The notes: generated by a model from the sequence alone, not told the origin. A DNA stretch of 64,000 nt from Megalobrama amblycephala (GCF_018812025.1 NC_063045.1:61548839-61612838); one strand, 5' to 3'; positions 21,671 to 35,283 are shown, numbered from the stretch's first letter. Numbers and translations: made by a program.

Positions 21671-22893
21671 TCATTTTGTTGACTAGATCAACACTTCTAA
21701 CACTCTGGCTGATGTCAGATAAGGCTGTTGACCTTTCTTAGGTCTGACTCCAATTCAAGTCCTGGCCTACAATTTTTATTTTTACTACATATACTATTTT
21801 AATCGAAACACGTCACTTTATGGCCTTAAAATTAGTTGCATGTTGATTTAAATTTAATAATATCATTCAGGGATATAACTTTTAATATAACACATTAGAG
21901 GTTATATTACCAAAGGATTTCCACCAGGAAAAACAGGCATCTGTTTGCGGCTGCAGGAAATACATATAAAGTCCAAGTAAGACACAAAGTTAATGCGTTT
22001 GGTTGCCGGATATATTATTTGCCAAGAAAACCTCACCCATCAGTTCTGCTTAAACACAGGCCATCTGGCTCATTTATTCAGCTTATTTCCCATTGATCTT
22101 CATGTCCATGAACGGCCCCCAAATGCAGGTCTCTCACCTGGCTTCCACATGCAACTCTGGCCTCAGAGGGACGTTATGTATCATCTGCGATGGAGATGAA
22201 TCTGTAGCACAGGAGCTCCAGTGCGCCAGCTGCACTCTTAACACTCAAGCAGAGACTTTAAACCCCAGGAATATCAGTCTGGAAGCACTGCGACCATAAA
22301 TCTATGCTCGGATTTGGCAGTCGGCACTGGCTGGCGTGCTTTAAGTGAGGAGATGCTGGCATGGCTTTTCTCAAGCCGTACGCTGATGAATGCTTAGTGT
22401 AGTAATCGTATTTCTGTTGTTTGCTCATGGGTGATTTGGTACTGCTCTGCTTTGACCTGTTGCTCTGCACATCCAGGGCTCAATCGTGTATAATGGATAG
22501 GGACAGGAGCGGAAACTGTGGGATGTTGAGATATCGGGATGTATATGTCTCTTGTTATCTGCTGCTTCGCCACAAAGGAAGGCCTTTTATGGGATTGCGG
22601 CTTGGCTGTCCGCTGGGCACCGAGTGGAAAGAGTGGCCTCACATGCCATGCACACGTCACTGCGTAATGACCGAAGAGAAAAAGAGTAAGTCCTGGGGTG
22701 GATTGAGAACTGAACAGCCCGAGTTAAAGCGATAGTTCACACAAAAATGATCATTCTGTCGTTATTTACTCTCATGAGATATTTTGGAAAAATGCCTTTG
22801 TTGTTTGAACCACAATGTTTATCTAACTATCATGTTTTTTTGTACACATTTTAATTAGTCATATTCTTTATTTTTATTCATTTTTTACATTTT

Positions 22894-23326
22894 ATATACA
22901 CCACCGTTAAAAAAGTTTGAAACGCGTTAAACTGATCAAAAATGACAGTAAAGACATATTTCTATTTCAAATAAATGCTGTTCTTTTGAACTTTCTATTC
23001 GTCAAAGAAAACAAATGTATCACGGTTTGCACAAAAATATTAAGTGTTTTCAACATTGATAATAACCAGAAATATTTATTGATGTTTCATCATATTAGAA
23101 TGATTTCTGAAGGATCATGTGACACTGGAGTTATGATGCTGAAAATTCAGCTTTGATCACAGGAATAAATTACACTTTACTATATATTCACATAGAAAAC
23201 TGATATTTTATATTGTAAAAATATTTCACTATTTTTACTATATTTTTTGATCAAACAAATTCAGCCTTGGTGAGCAGAAGAGACTTTCAAAATCTCACAG
23301 ACCTCAAACTTTTGAACGGTAGTGTA
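22894..23326. mobile_element. Non-autonomous DNA element with ACCGTTCAAAAGTTTG ends
   Basis: The left end ACCACCGTTAAAAAAGTTTG and the right end CAAACTTTTGAACGGTAGTG are inverted. The interior phrases TTCTGAAGGATCATGTGACA and GATGCTGAAAATTCAGCTTT are those of a repeat common in cyprinid genomes. A frame of 79 codons across it is a shadow. A fragment of the same family is at 62331-62520. Confidence 0.8.
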
Positions 23327-25009
23327 TTAATGTAAATGTTACAAAACGTAACGCAAACAAGAAATATTGGGCCAGATTTAGCGCAAACCCTCTTTTCGCG
23401 TTAAAAATGTACTGTCAGGATTTACTATGAGAAACTAGCGATGAAAAGGCATGGACAGGGTTATTTATGCGGCTGACTTTATAGGATTTTCCCTTTCAGA
23501 CGCAGTATTTATGGGAGCAGAGTTTTTAAATCAATAACGCAGCGTGATTTACTAAGGTTTGCGCTAGTCAATTTACTGGTATTTGCGCCATTATTTAACG
23601 CCCAAAAAAGCATGTCTTAACCTATTTTGCACCTGATTATCATCGGCTCTGCTTGCTTGTGACCATATGCAAATTTAAACAGTATGGAAATTATCTGGCT
23701 GTATCTGCGACTACTGATCAGTTAAAAAATGCTTAATCGGCTCCAGTATGATCTGCTCAAGACATCCCTACAATGAACATTTCATAAGTAATTTTACTAA
23801 TGCCGCACTTCGACCGCTCTTGCCCGGCTGTGATGAGCATGATGGATGTATTAATTGCTCCTCTGGATGTTTTCAGAAGGGGTGCGCAGATGTTGGCTGA
23901 GGTTAATTCAACCGAATGAAGTGGTCTTGTGCCTCATCCGCCCGTAGGACACGTGGAACCGTGCGAGCAGGACCGTGACGCTTTTACAGCAAAGCTCCTC
24001 TGGGAGATAATGGCTCTTCCTGTCAGAGGAAGTTATTTATACTCTCCGGGCAGCTGAGAGTGGGGGAGATGGAGGGACTGACACCAGCAGCGGAAAACTC
24101 TGGAACCAGATCCATATTATCCCTTATTTGGTCTGGTCGCATTAAACTTTTCGGCTTCGGGGCGAAATTATCTCCGGTTTTCTTTTGATTCATACTTAAA
24201 GATTTTCCTCTCACGTTCTCCTTCCTCAGCGCTGGATTGATTCATGCCAGCCGGCCGATCACTGGAGCCGCACCCTGGATGTGTCGAGGCCTGAAACACA
24301 TGCCGCAGTCGCACAAACCCACTTTACAAGAGTGACGGCGAGCCAAAACTGCTGCTTGAGTTTCGTACGGATGTCATAAATGCTTTCGCCACAAATCGCC
24401 CATCTGCTCTTACTTAAGAGTATTAAGTAACTTTTTGCCATTCTGACACAGTGATTGGTGCATGCTGAATGATATCAGACCTTTTTTTTTTAAATTCAAT
24501 TACATTTTTTTTTTTTTTTTGCATCAGGCATTCTTTTTTATTATTATTATTTTAAGTATTTCACAACAATGCAATGTGAAAAAAAAAAAATATATATACT
24601 GCCAATGTCATCTGCATTTTACAGATTCAAAAATATACAAATTAATACCTGAAATATAAATGCCTTAAATTAGTTCTATAAATGGTGTATCGTAATTCTG
24701 AACATGCTTGGAGGTTAATATATGATGTACTTCAATTTATTAAAATAAAAATTATTTTATTTATTTATATTTGTACATTAACTGAAGTAAAATCCCTTAT
24801 TTCAGCAAGTTGCTCAAGTATTTCTCATCGTTTAAGTTGAATTACCTACGTAAATCAACTAAAACTTATTAAAAGATAAATAGACATAAACTGAAGCTAA
24901 TGGAAATGACAAACACGCACATCAAAATTACAAAAACTTAAAAAAAAAAAATACAAACAGAAAATATAAAAATAAAATCTAAGTCAAAATATTAACAAAA
25001 ATAATTAAA
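23327..25009. other. pdlim5: Intronic, no gene seen
   Basis: Unique-looking sequence with some GC-richer stretches (23880-24330) but no exon with credible splice sites and protein. From 24480 onward it is AT-rich with T-runs and A-runs. Confidence 0.45.
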
Positions 25010-26281
25010 TATAGCTGCAAGCAGCAATTACGGAGTTAAGCCGAATAAGAGCAGAAAATGAAACATCTGTGATCATGAGGTTAGGATAAAGCCGTTTAAA
25101 TTACATCAGTTAAAGCACTTATAACATAACATGGTTTATAACTTCTGAGCAGTAGGTGGCGTTATGACGAACCTCTGCATGCACACTCAAGTCATGCCTG
25201 TGATGACATGTACCAAGTTTCGTATCAATACACAAAACTTATGCAAAGATACAGCCACATATCAATTTTGCCGTGCTCGCAATCAAATTTTTTGACGCAG
25301 TATAAAACAACGCTTGAGTCTATCAAAAATCTTTTAATAACTTTTTGTCATGAGTGTCTGTAGATGCTACATACCAAATTTCATACAAATCGGAGAAATT
25401 TTGTATAAGGAGTTTGAAAAAGTAGGTTTCGAATAAAATTCAATATGGTGGGCATTAAGTATGGTAGAATATGGCAAATTTGGTATCGTAGGACTCGGCA
25501 TAAGCCGACAAATCTAATGATGTAAGTTAAATGACAATATGTTGAATTTTTCATGTTATAAGCATTTTCATAAATTTCATTATATATCTTGACCACTAGG
25601 GTGCGCTGAACTAAAACTTTACAGATCCTCTCAGAACATGGCCTCGATGAATCATACTGAGTTACGTAATGATACGTTCATAAAACAGCATTTTATGACA
25701 AAATTCAAAATGGCAGATGCCCAAAAGAGACACTTTTCCTATCTCTGCACCAGTAGGTGGCGCTGTGACGATACTGTGCATGTACCTCAAGTCATGCCTG
25801 TAATAGCAAGTTTTGTGTCAATACACCAAATCATTGCGAAGATACAGCATCAAATCCATTTTTGGAGTGCTCGCCGTCAAATTCGTTTATGCACTATACG
25901 AGAATGGATTGGCCAATCAAAAATCTCTTAATAACTTTTTGCCTGGAGTGTGAGTAGATGCTACATACCAAACTTTGTGCAAATTGGGTAAATGGTCTAG
26001 GAGGAGTTCGAAAAAGTAGGTTTTTCGGAAAATTCCTTTTGAAAACCTTTTGTTTCTAGGACTTGCACATCAAAAGTTATGAGCATAAACATGCGTGAAT
26101 CTTTGAACTGTTGGTGGCGCTAGAGGGTTTGAGGTAGAGACTCCAAATTTGCTATGGTAACATTTCAGACTGTACTCTATCTGTGTACCAAATTTCGTAA
26201 CTTTTTACCATAGGGTTATAGGGGCTGCCTGCCATAGACTCAAGCGGAAGAAGAATAAGAAAGCTAACAATTTCAACAGAG
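25010..26281. mobile_element. Dispersed repeat starting ATATAGCTGCAAGCAGCAAT
   Basis: It begins ATATAGCTGCAAGCAGC and ends AAGAAGAATAAGAAAGCTAA. Within it the block CACCAGTAGGTGGCGCTGTG ... CAAGTCATGCCTGT occurs twice (about 25148 and 25748), so it is itself made of two related ~600-bp halves. The same GCTGCAAGCAGC start occurs at 27417 and, inverted, at the end of the 35.3-38.8 kb repeats. I cannot name the family. Confidence 0.6.
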
Positions 26282-27412
26282 GTCAATTTAATTAAATTTA
26301 TTTCGTTGTTTGTTTGTTTTTGAAATTAAACAAATGTGCACATTTTTAAATGTATCCATCTGCCCTTTCCTACAGTACTGAGGGATAGATATCACAGGAA
26401 TATTGGATATGGTTCTCTTTATCTTTGAGTCTGTTTGGTCCCATAGAGCAGTGTGACTTACACTAGAGAAATAGGTTCAGTGTTTGATTTATTAGCCATC
26501 AGGAACATAAAAGCTGAAGGCGTCGGGTCATAAAACAGTAAAACTTAGTCACTGTCAACTCGAGTAACACGACTCTCATGTGTAAGACTTCTTAAAGAAT
26601 TAAAGTCTGACAGGGAATCTCGTTGTGAAAGTCAAACCTCCTCGCAGATTTTCAGAAGTGGTTAATGGATGTTATCTTGATTTGTCGTCCTATAAAGTGC
26701 GTACCGTCAACAAACTGAGAGCTGCCAGCTGGAATCAGTCAGATAAGTCACTTTGCATCAGCGCTTCAGTGCTCTGATCCGGCCGGGACGCTGCCTCCGG
26801 TTTCCCAGCTTGCCTCTGTGCATTTAGACCGATCCTTTGTCATCAGGAACCTGCTGTTAATCTCATCTCGTAGTGGAGGTTGAGACGGCAGCTGCCAGTG
26901 TTGCTTTTGGAGCGACGGTGAAGTGTTGATATTGCCATGGTCACGGGCCAGACGCTGCACCACAGAGCCGCCTTTGTCTGCGAGTCCCAGAGTCTGGGAT
27001 CGGCTCTTTGAGAGATGAGTAAGGTCAGAACCGTACTCTATGCAAACGCACACATGAATGTTTGTTCAAAACATTGCAAGCAATCAGTCCCATTCTGCAT
27101 GCTTGACATGCTTTCTTGCATTACTGTGGCAGTAACAAAACTCAGCACTTAAAGGAACGAAGCTATAAACATGTTAAGTATCTGTAATTTGCTCAGCAAG
27201 AACTTTTGCTTCACTATGATAGTTGAACTACACGAGTTTGACAGAAATATATTTATAATTTCGGTAACACTTCAGTATAGGGAACACATGTTCACTATTA
27301 ACTACAGCTTTTGCCTCAATTAACTCCTAATTTACTGCTTATTAATAGTTAGTATACTAATAAAGTAGGATTAATGTTATTCATATGTATTCATATAGTA
27401 AAACTGCAAATA
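26282..27412. other. pdlim5: Intronic, no gene seen
   Basis: Nothing beyond ordinary intron sequence could be supported. Confidence 0.45.
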
Positions 27413-28213
27413 AAAATATAGCTGCAAGCAGCAGTTATCGGGGTTCAAGCTCTTTAAGGCCTTTAAGCACATGCATAAAAAGGTATAATGTTTTAATTAG
27501 CAAGCCTGTAACCATCTTGATCATAGATGGAAAGACCATTTACAGCCAAAACAGGCAATTTACCATAGGAAATATATCGTTTTTAAAGCTTCTTAACAGT
27601 TACCGAGGTTGAGCCAAAAACCTAGGACTAGTTTGCCAAAGTTGTTTTTTGAAATAATCTCCAATATTTAATGAACGATTCAGTTGACAGCTGTGGTCCT
27701 AGAGGCAAAGTTGCTCTGAATGAAGAATTCTACCATGTGGTACGAAAAATCGTGCGATACACAATCCTTTACGCATGTGAAAAACGTGAAGGCGCCCCCT
27801 TTGAATTTCTCACAGGCCCAGCGAGTTTATTTTCCGATCGGCCTCCATTAACCTTGTCTGATAGCTGCTCGAACTTCATTGGCCGATGTTGGCCATGTTT
27901 TTTGAGATACGCCAATGTCTTCATAGACATCATGGCATGGGACGAAGACACTGCATGCCAATTTTCAAGTCGATCGGACTAACGGTGAAGTAGTTATAGC
28001 CATTTTCATGTTTTTTTTTCTTGTTATAGTGCCACCAAGTGGCCAATCGCCACATCCTTTTTCACGCGACCACAGAATGAGCTCTTACGTAGGTGTGCCA
28101 AGTTTGGCGAAAATATCTTATTCCGTTCACGAGTTATAGCCATTTTAGTAAAAATGGCTTCACCCGCTTCGAACGTTTTGCCGGCCCTTAGTGACCGTGA
28201 ATCGAAATTTCAA

Positions 28214-28248
<35 letters not shown>

Positions 28249-28370
28249 ATAATTACGCAGAATCTTGCTGCACTGATTTGGTTCTAATTGGGCCAAAAAC
28301 CATAGGACTAGTTTGCAAAAAGTAGGTTTTTCAAAAAAAATCCAAAATACCCGAAAATTTGGTACAATGC
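27413..28370. mobile_element. Second GCTGCAAGCAGC-type dispersed repeat
   Basis: It starts AATATAGCTGCAAGCAGCAG, has the TATAGTGCCACCAAGTGGCC phrase near 28027, and is interrupted by a ~30-base T-run at 28217-28246. Open frames inside (for example 27671-27982) show no recognisable domain. Confidence 0.55.
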
Positions 28371-30512
28371 ATTTGGTCCGTCTTGAGCCAAGGATTCCAA
28401 TAATAGAAGACATTTGATATAATAGATAGATAAATGGATAGATAGATATATGCATATGTATTTATTGAAATTGAACAAATGTGCTACAGTATAATGTCAA
28501 TTTGTTTTTGAAATTTGATATTGCACTTGTATAGCTAGAAGTGTTTGCATTCATGTATTTGCATAAAGTACGTTTCGCACCTAAGCAGAAAGTCCTGAAG
28601 TCGTGCTTGATGTGTTGAGGAAGTGTTTTGTCTTTTGTTTACTTGAGTGGATGTTTCTGATTATGTCCTTGGAGAAGATGAACCCTGGATCTGGAGTGTC
28701 CTGACAGCTTTATGTGCCGCAGCAGGTTGTAAAGCAGAAGTTTGTCTGAGGTCTGAGTTTGATTTAACCGTGTGGTGAGAGTATAGATCAACTAAACCTC
28801 CAGACAAAACAGTTATTCAGGATCTTTCAGAGCCTTTGTTCTGTGTGTAATTGTTTCCGTTAATAAGGAAAACTAGGGAATGCTCTGGAGTCTGCTTTGA
28901 ATAACCGATGGGCCTTAGGAGATTTTTCTAAATGCATCCGAGACCCAATCTATCAACATGAAATTTAATATGTTCTTTCCTCTCGTTTTTAGACAAAACA
29001 CTAACACACTATTTTAAGAGCCCTAGAAGGATGTCTGCGTGAAGGATTTACTCAGCGAGCGAATGCCGTGGGTGACGCTCTGCATCGTTGCTCCCATGAT
29101 CCGATGATGCTCTTGTTTCCTCATAATATTTGCTTGTCCGTGGCCTCTCGAAGTCATCTGACCTTCAGATGTGGGAGGGATCCGGCATGACTTGGGGAAT
29201 GGAATGGTTTATTTGGACTGATTTTAACCAAGGCTGTTAAAACACGATAAATAATGTGTGCAATGACAAGAATGGTTTATCAGGGAGGGGAGTTTGTTAT
29301 CTTTTACTGCTGTTTCAGTTCAGAAGGAGCCAAAATGATCCGAAATGTACATTCAAAGAGTCTTTCCTTTCAATAGTGTAGAAACAATGAGTTTCTATGC
29401 ATGAAAAAGCTCCGTAAAGTCCCAGTTGAACTCCCTGAAACACCTCCATTGTAGCCTTGAGTTTTCTTCACAATATTTCTCATTTAAATAATTCATACGC
29501 AGAATAAAGGGGCGGGGCCTGATTGAGTTAGTTAGTAGCGTGTTGAAACTGGTGGTTATGGTAAGGGGCGGGACGTTTCCCAAACACCAGTCAGAGCGCA
29601 CTGCTCCAGCCAACCAATCAGAGCACATTGTGCTTTTCAGAAGGAGGGGCTTCATAGAGACAGAGCGTTACTGACAGACTGGGAAGAGAGGAGCTGCAAC
29701 AATGGAGAATATAAGGAAAATAATCAACATTCAAGCAGGAAAACCTGCTCAAGTAGAGCCTAAAAACACAAAACCTTTTTCAAAGTCTTATTTCTTTAAA
29801 ATAAGGTGTTTAACAAACTTGGCAGACTTTTCATTTGCCGTCTTTTTAGGATAATTGCACATAATTAGTGAATTTGTTCAAATTGTCCCAAACATGATCA
29901 TGATTGATTTTGTTTGAACAAGATTGTATAATCCCGACATAAGCAATTACAATTGATTTTTGAACTTCACAACAAATCGTGTCGTGTGTAATTGTGACGT
30001 AGTGGTATCTGTGACTTCTTGTAGAAATGGTTTCATGCTATTCACCTCATCCCAGAATGACGTTATCAAAGCGATTGTGTCTGATGCTCCATTATGCAAT
30101 GCCTTTTTATCATCATCTCGTACATATCTCATTGTGAATGATTAACTAGCGTGAGCTGAATCGATACTCACCCGTCTCTTGGTAACAGAGGCAAGTTTAA
30201 TCAGATGCTAGCATTGTGAAATACACCAATCAAAACAGCACCGTTTTTCATTATCGTTTAAGCGTGTTGAATCAGATGCTATGGTCTATTCATGACATGA
30301 ACTGCTTTTGGCTTTTCTAGATTTGCATGACTTGATGCCAATGTAAAGAAAATCTCTGTTCCGAAACTTATTGTGCTGCCTATCTAGATAGATCATAGAC
30401 GTGAAGGCTGTGCCAGAAAGTACAGGCTGCATATTTACACCGATGCCCGTCTTTTAGCCCAATTTGAAGTCAGCATCGCATGTGTCATTCACAGAGGGGC
30501 AATCCCAGAATA
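28371..30512. other. pdlim5: Intronic, no gene seen
   Basis: Mostly unique-looking sequence. Around 29500-29660 there is a GC-richer GGGGCGGGGCCTGATTGAG stretch reminiscent of the GGGCGGAGCTTTA blocks at 34.6 kb and 38.9 kb, but no boundaries could be drawn. Confidence 0.4.
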
Positions 30513-30520
30513 AATTGCAC

Positions 30521-31533
30521 TAGGGCTGGGTATTGACACAATTTTCACGATTCGATTTCTATTCCCATGCTTTCGATTCGATATTGATTATTTTGGATGT
30601 AGTATATCAGTATATCTCTCAACTAATGCTGTAAACTACACATGGGAGTCAGTTGGTACTACTTTACTGTAATATTGAAGGTTAAAATTAACTTACTAGG
30701 TACAAATATGCCTATATACGGCATCTAAACAGAAACACTTTGGATTGCAGAACAAGGGAGCCAAATCTGAGAACTAAAACCATTGAGTTAATCCGTCCTG
30801 GTGTCTATGAGCTCCACTCAGATAAATATACAAACACTTAAATTACACTCAATTATGTTTTTTTGAAATGTAAACATTTAAATCGTGGCTGTCAACTGAT
30901 TTATTCAAACATGCATTAAATATTATAATGAATATGTAACGGTGCATAGCTATATTTATCAGAATGTTGCTTTCTAGAGTTCACTTTTCTAGCTGACTAA
31001 TGAGTTTATGGTCACTGAATATGTTTTTCTGAGGTAAATGTGACGTTACGTGACATTGTTTACAAGCTGACGTCTTTCCGAGGTTGAAACACTGATTGAG
31101 CGATTACACGAGACATGATACGGATTTCAGTAAGTTGTACTGTATATTTTAACATACCTTCAGATGTTCATGCATGTTTATTTCGCGCTGTAACTGGTAT
31201 TAAAGCGGAGGAGAGGATGATCACATGCTTCTCTTTAACTGAGGCGCTAAAGCGATCTGTCACGCCACATTAAACAGCGCCAAAACAGTATTTATTTTTT
31301 GGATCTCATAATAAGATCGACATCATTTGAAATCTGAGACTTTGCTTCATATCAAAAGTAACAAAGCACAAAGATTATTGTGATTTATTGGATGGGAGGC
31401 GCTACATATTCTGCTCATTCATCAACTGAAAACAGACTAGACTAATCGATTCTTGGGATTTAAGAATCGATATCGGTTCGTAAAAATGAGAATCGATTAA
31501 AATCGAGAAATCAATATTTTTTACCCAGCCATA
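30521..31533 (+). mobile_element. Complete hAT-like non-autonomous element, 1013 bp, 8-bp TSD
   Basis: The ends are TAGGGCTGGGTATTG... and ...TTTTTTACCCAGCCATA. The flanks AATTGCAC (30513-30520) and CATTGCAC (31534-31541) match at 7 of 8 positions, as hAT insertion predicts. The interior repeats ATCGATT/AATCGAT phrases near the right end. No transposase frame. A truncated inverted copy is at 14846-15530. Confidence 0.8.
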
Positions 31534-32567
31534 CATTGCACAAGCTCAATTAAGAGAAATGTCGATTTATTACTATACTTTTTTGTTGAATACATAGAAG
31601 TTAGAACATTCAGAATTTAATTTGGAATGCTCTCCAAAATTTGAATTGTATTTGATTGACGTAGCAAACAGAAGGCAGAGTTGCAATTAGATTTTGAATG
31701 TTAGGAAGTATAATTAATTACTACGACTTGATAAAACATTGTTTGATAGTTAACCTTTTTGGAAAACACTTTGCAATACCTGTGTTATTTTAGTGTCATT
31801 GAGATACTATTATAGTTTTTGTCAGGGTTGTGTTTTTTCTGCTTAGTTTCGGTTTGTTTTCTGTTCCCTGCATGTATATGTTGACCTGGGCTGCGTTCCA
31901 CTCCACTTTTAGACACGCACTCCTGAAATTCCCTAAACCTTTCCCCTCTGGGAAGTCCCTGCCACCATTTTGAAGTGCGCTCCAATTCGTGAAGTGGACG
32001 AGGAAAGTTTATATGGACAGACCCTCATCCCCTCGATTTTGACTGAGGGATCGAGTCTACTCAGATGTACACTTCAAGCAGCTCTATATCCCAGCAGATC
32101 CATATGAACAAACCTCTTCCGGAAGGTCAAATGCACTGCGTAACCAATGAGGTTCATTCTCGCAGCACGTCTGCAAGAGGTTTGTTCTCGCATGTGTAGC
32201 AGGTTTGGTTGAGCTTCTGCTGATCAATGTTTACATGCGAGTAAACGTTGATCAGCAGAACAAGCGATGGATTCTCTTCAGAAAATTTGGACTAAACCCA
32301 TCGATTCATATGGATTAGTCTTCCGATCTCTTTATGAAGTTTTTGAAGCGTCAAATTGGAAGTTGCAAAGGCAGTCAATGGAAGGAAATCTGACAGCATT
32401 CTGTCATCAAAAATATCTTAATTTGTATTCTGAAGAAGAACAGCAGTCTTACGGGTGTGGAACGACACGAGGTGAACTAACCCTTTAAAGATGCCAGCTC
32501 AAATTAATTCAATCTAAATTATAAACGTTCTGATATCGAGTCACTTTTGTGGTTCTGTTCCAGTTAA

Positions 32568-33288
32568 AGGATTAGTTCACTTTTTGATGAAAACATTCCA
32601 GGATTTTTCTCCATATAGTGGACTTCAATTGAGCCCAAACGGTTGAAGGTCCAAATGTCAGTTTCAGTGCAGCTTCAAAGGGCTTTAAACGATACCAGAC
32701 AAGGAATAAGGGTCTTATCTAGAGAAACGATTGGTCGTTTTCTAAAACAAGTAAATGTATATGCTTTATATAAACAAATGATCGCCTTCCAAGTGCTTCC
32801 GCCAAAACCGCACTTTCGTATTCTTTAAAAAGCTTACGCTGTATGTCCTACGCCTTCCTTATTCAACTTACAGAACGAACGCGACGCCAGTTCCATTTTT
32901 TCCGTAAGTTGAATAGGGAAGGCGTAGGACATTCAGCATAAGCTTTTTGAAGAATACGGAAAGCGGAAGCATGTGCAAGGCGTTCATTTGTGTTTATAAA
33001 GCATATACAGTTGTATTTTTTTCAAAAATAACCAATCGTTTCTCTAGATAAGACCCTTATTCCTCGTCTGGTATCGTTTAAAGCTCTTTGAAGCTGCACT
33101 GAAACTGACATTTGGACCTTCAACCGTTTGGGCTCCAGTGAAGTCCTCTATAAGGAGAATAATCCTGGAATGTTTTCATCAAAAACCTTAATTTCTTTTC
33201 GACTGAAGAAAGAAATACATGGACATCTTGGATGACATTGGGGTGAGTAAATTATCAGGAAATTTAAATTTGAAAGTGAACTAATCCT
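32568..33288. mobile_element. 721-bp fold-back MITE flanked by TTAA
   Basis: TTAA lies at 32564-32567 and at 33289-33292. The ends AGGATTAGTTCACTTT and AGTGAACTAATCCT are inverted, and the arms remain complementary for about 300 bp: CAAACGGTTGAAGGTCC and GGACCTTCAACCGTTTG, then ATAAGGGTCTTATC, then GTCCTACGCCTTCC / GGAAGGCGTAGGAC near the loop at ~32880. TTAA duplication is typical of piggyBac and Kolobok elements. No transposase is present. Confidence 0.85.
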
Positions 33289-33292
33289 TTAA

Positions 33293-34490
33293 GATGCTGA
33301 TTTAGTAGACCGCAGCCTATCTAGTCAATAGACAACAAGTCATCTCACTAGGTTTTGGTCCAGAGCTCCAGTATGTGAGAAAGGAAAACAGTAGGTGTTT
33401 TTTTAAAGTCTGTTCCTGTCTTTCCAATCGCCTCATGCTCCTTTTTTGGTAACAGATAGCATAACTGGCCTTTCACAATTCCGTTGTGTGTCGTTAACTA
33501 CAGCACCAGACGGAAACGGATACCTTCTTCGGTTTCTTCTGCTGAAATTTCCCTCCCTGTTTGGTTCAGTCAAGAGTCCGTCTCGCCGTCCACTCGCCTC
33601 CCATCAATGTTTAACCTCACAAAGCTGTCTGCTTTCTGTCAGCTTGACATTTGATACTCACGCTGAACAAATATGCTCTAATTTTAGCCGTCTGCCAGTG
33701 TTGAGCGCTATATTATTCCCTGAAGGCTCTCTTTTAACCTCGCTCTGCTTAGCGCCGTACCCATCGCACACAGGAAGGCTTGGAATGCTTTTGTAGCATG
33801 TGAACATACCGTATAGGTTTCACACACGTGTGTGTTTGAGTATGAGGTAAGAGCAGGTCGAGATTCCATTCAGAACAACAATCTAGCGTTACATAAGCAT
33901 GAGGCGTTTAAGAGAACAGGAAGATGAATGCTTTCCATTGGGCTTCATCAGCCTCAGATTTCCTTGGCTAATGTCTTTGATGAATAGCTCAAGGATTCCA
34001 TGAAGGGTTTTGGTTTGAAAGTAGTGGTTTCGGTCTGGCACAGTCCCGACTAACAGGCCTTATACTTTATGTGAAGGGTAAGATAGCTCGATTAAATGTT
34101 TAACCCTGTGTAAAGCTTGACATATAAAATAATAGTCTGAAAGATCTGTTTTTTCTTAAACCATTTATTAAACCGCATATGTTTTTTTTTTTTTTTTTTT
34201 TTGTTCAAGTATCATATTTGATGCATCAGGCTTTTATGGCTCAGAGTCTGATTGATATAGTGAGAATATGAAGGAAAAAACGGCTCAATTTTATTCAGAC
34301 GGCCAAACAAAATTTGCTGCAGATGCTGATGTTTATATGGACAAAGAGTGATTAAATTCTAATTCTTAGAATGTAAACCAATGACATCTTTATAACAGAT
34401 ATAGCAGATACTTAGATCAAATGCATCTGCCAATAATATGTCTTAGTAAGATGATATTTAAATGCTTTAGTTTTATGCTCTGTAGTTTTA
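33293..34490. other. pdlim5: Intronic, no gene seen
   Basis: No exon supported. A T-run of about 22 lies at 34181-34202. Confidence 0.45.
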
Positions 34491-35283
34491 AAGTGGACCT
34501 ATAATGCCCCTTTCACAAGATGTAATATAAGTCTCTGGTGTCTCCAGCTCAAAATACCCCACAGATCATTTATTATAGCTTGTCAAATTCGCCCCTATTT
34601 GGGTGTGAGCAAAAACACACCATTTTTGTGTGTGTCCCTTTAAATGCAAATGAGCTGCTGCTCCCGCCCCCTTTCCAGAAGAGGGCGGAGCTTTAACAGC
34701 TCAACAACAACAAAGCTGGAGAATCTCACGCAGCCAAAATGACGACGGTGTTCAGCCTTACATTGTTCAAACCGGAGTCGACACTGATGGAGAGACTCAG
34801 GAAGAAGTTACAACTTTTAGGACGTTTCTGAATGGTTAGTGGATAAATTGATGTAGTTGCTGTGGAGTTGATTCAACTCATCCACTAGCATGTGCCGTCA
34901 TGTTCATCTTTTGTGTTGAATTGACCCTCGTTTGTGAAGCAGTCCGGCGTAAAATGACGGCATATCAACAACACTCTACTACAACAACTCTTCCTCTTCT
35001 CTAAAGCAGCCCAACATGGCCCCGCCCCCTTTGTTGTGTGTTCTCGGGGGCAGGGTTTATGTAAATTTAGGGTTTGTGATGTCACTAACCCAGGAAGAAG
35101 CTTGTTGTAGTCCCTACCAGCCGTTTGTTGTAGTCCTTAAAAAGCGATTTCTGTAAAGGAAAATATCTCCCTTTGCATTGAACTTTGAGCGTCGTAACTT
35201 TGCAGATGTTGTTTATGTTCAATATTGTTCATTGTTAGTTCACATTAGTGAACTAATCTAAACAAACTGTAAAATTCGATATT
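34491..35283. repeat. Repeat A, copy 1 (~720-bp unit)
   Basis: It contains AAATGCAAATGAGCTGCTGC, GAAGAGGGCGGAGCTTTAAC, AATGACGACGGTGTTCAGCC and ends ...AAACTGTAAAATTCGATAT. Copies 2 and 3 are at 38781-39495 and 39496-39905. Compared with them copy 1 differs at scattered bases. The short frames inside are not recognised as protein-coding. Confidence 0.85.

Noticed and set aside
22917..23156. 79-codon frame as a small gene
   Set aside because: It lies wholly inside a dispersed cyprinid DNA element with inverted ends.
27671..27982. 103-codon plus-strand frame
   Set aside because: It lies within a GCTGCAAGCAGC-type dispersed repeat and has no domain or splice support.
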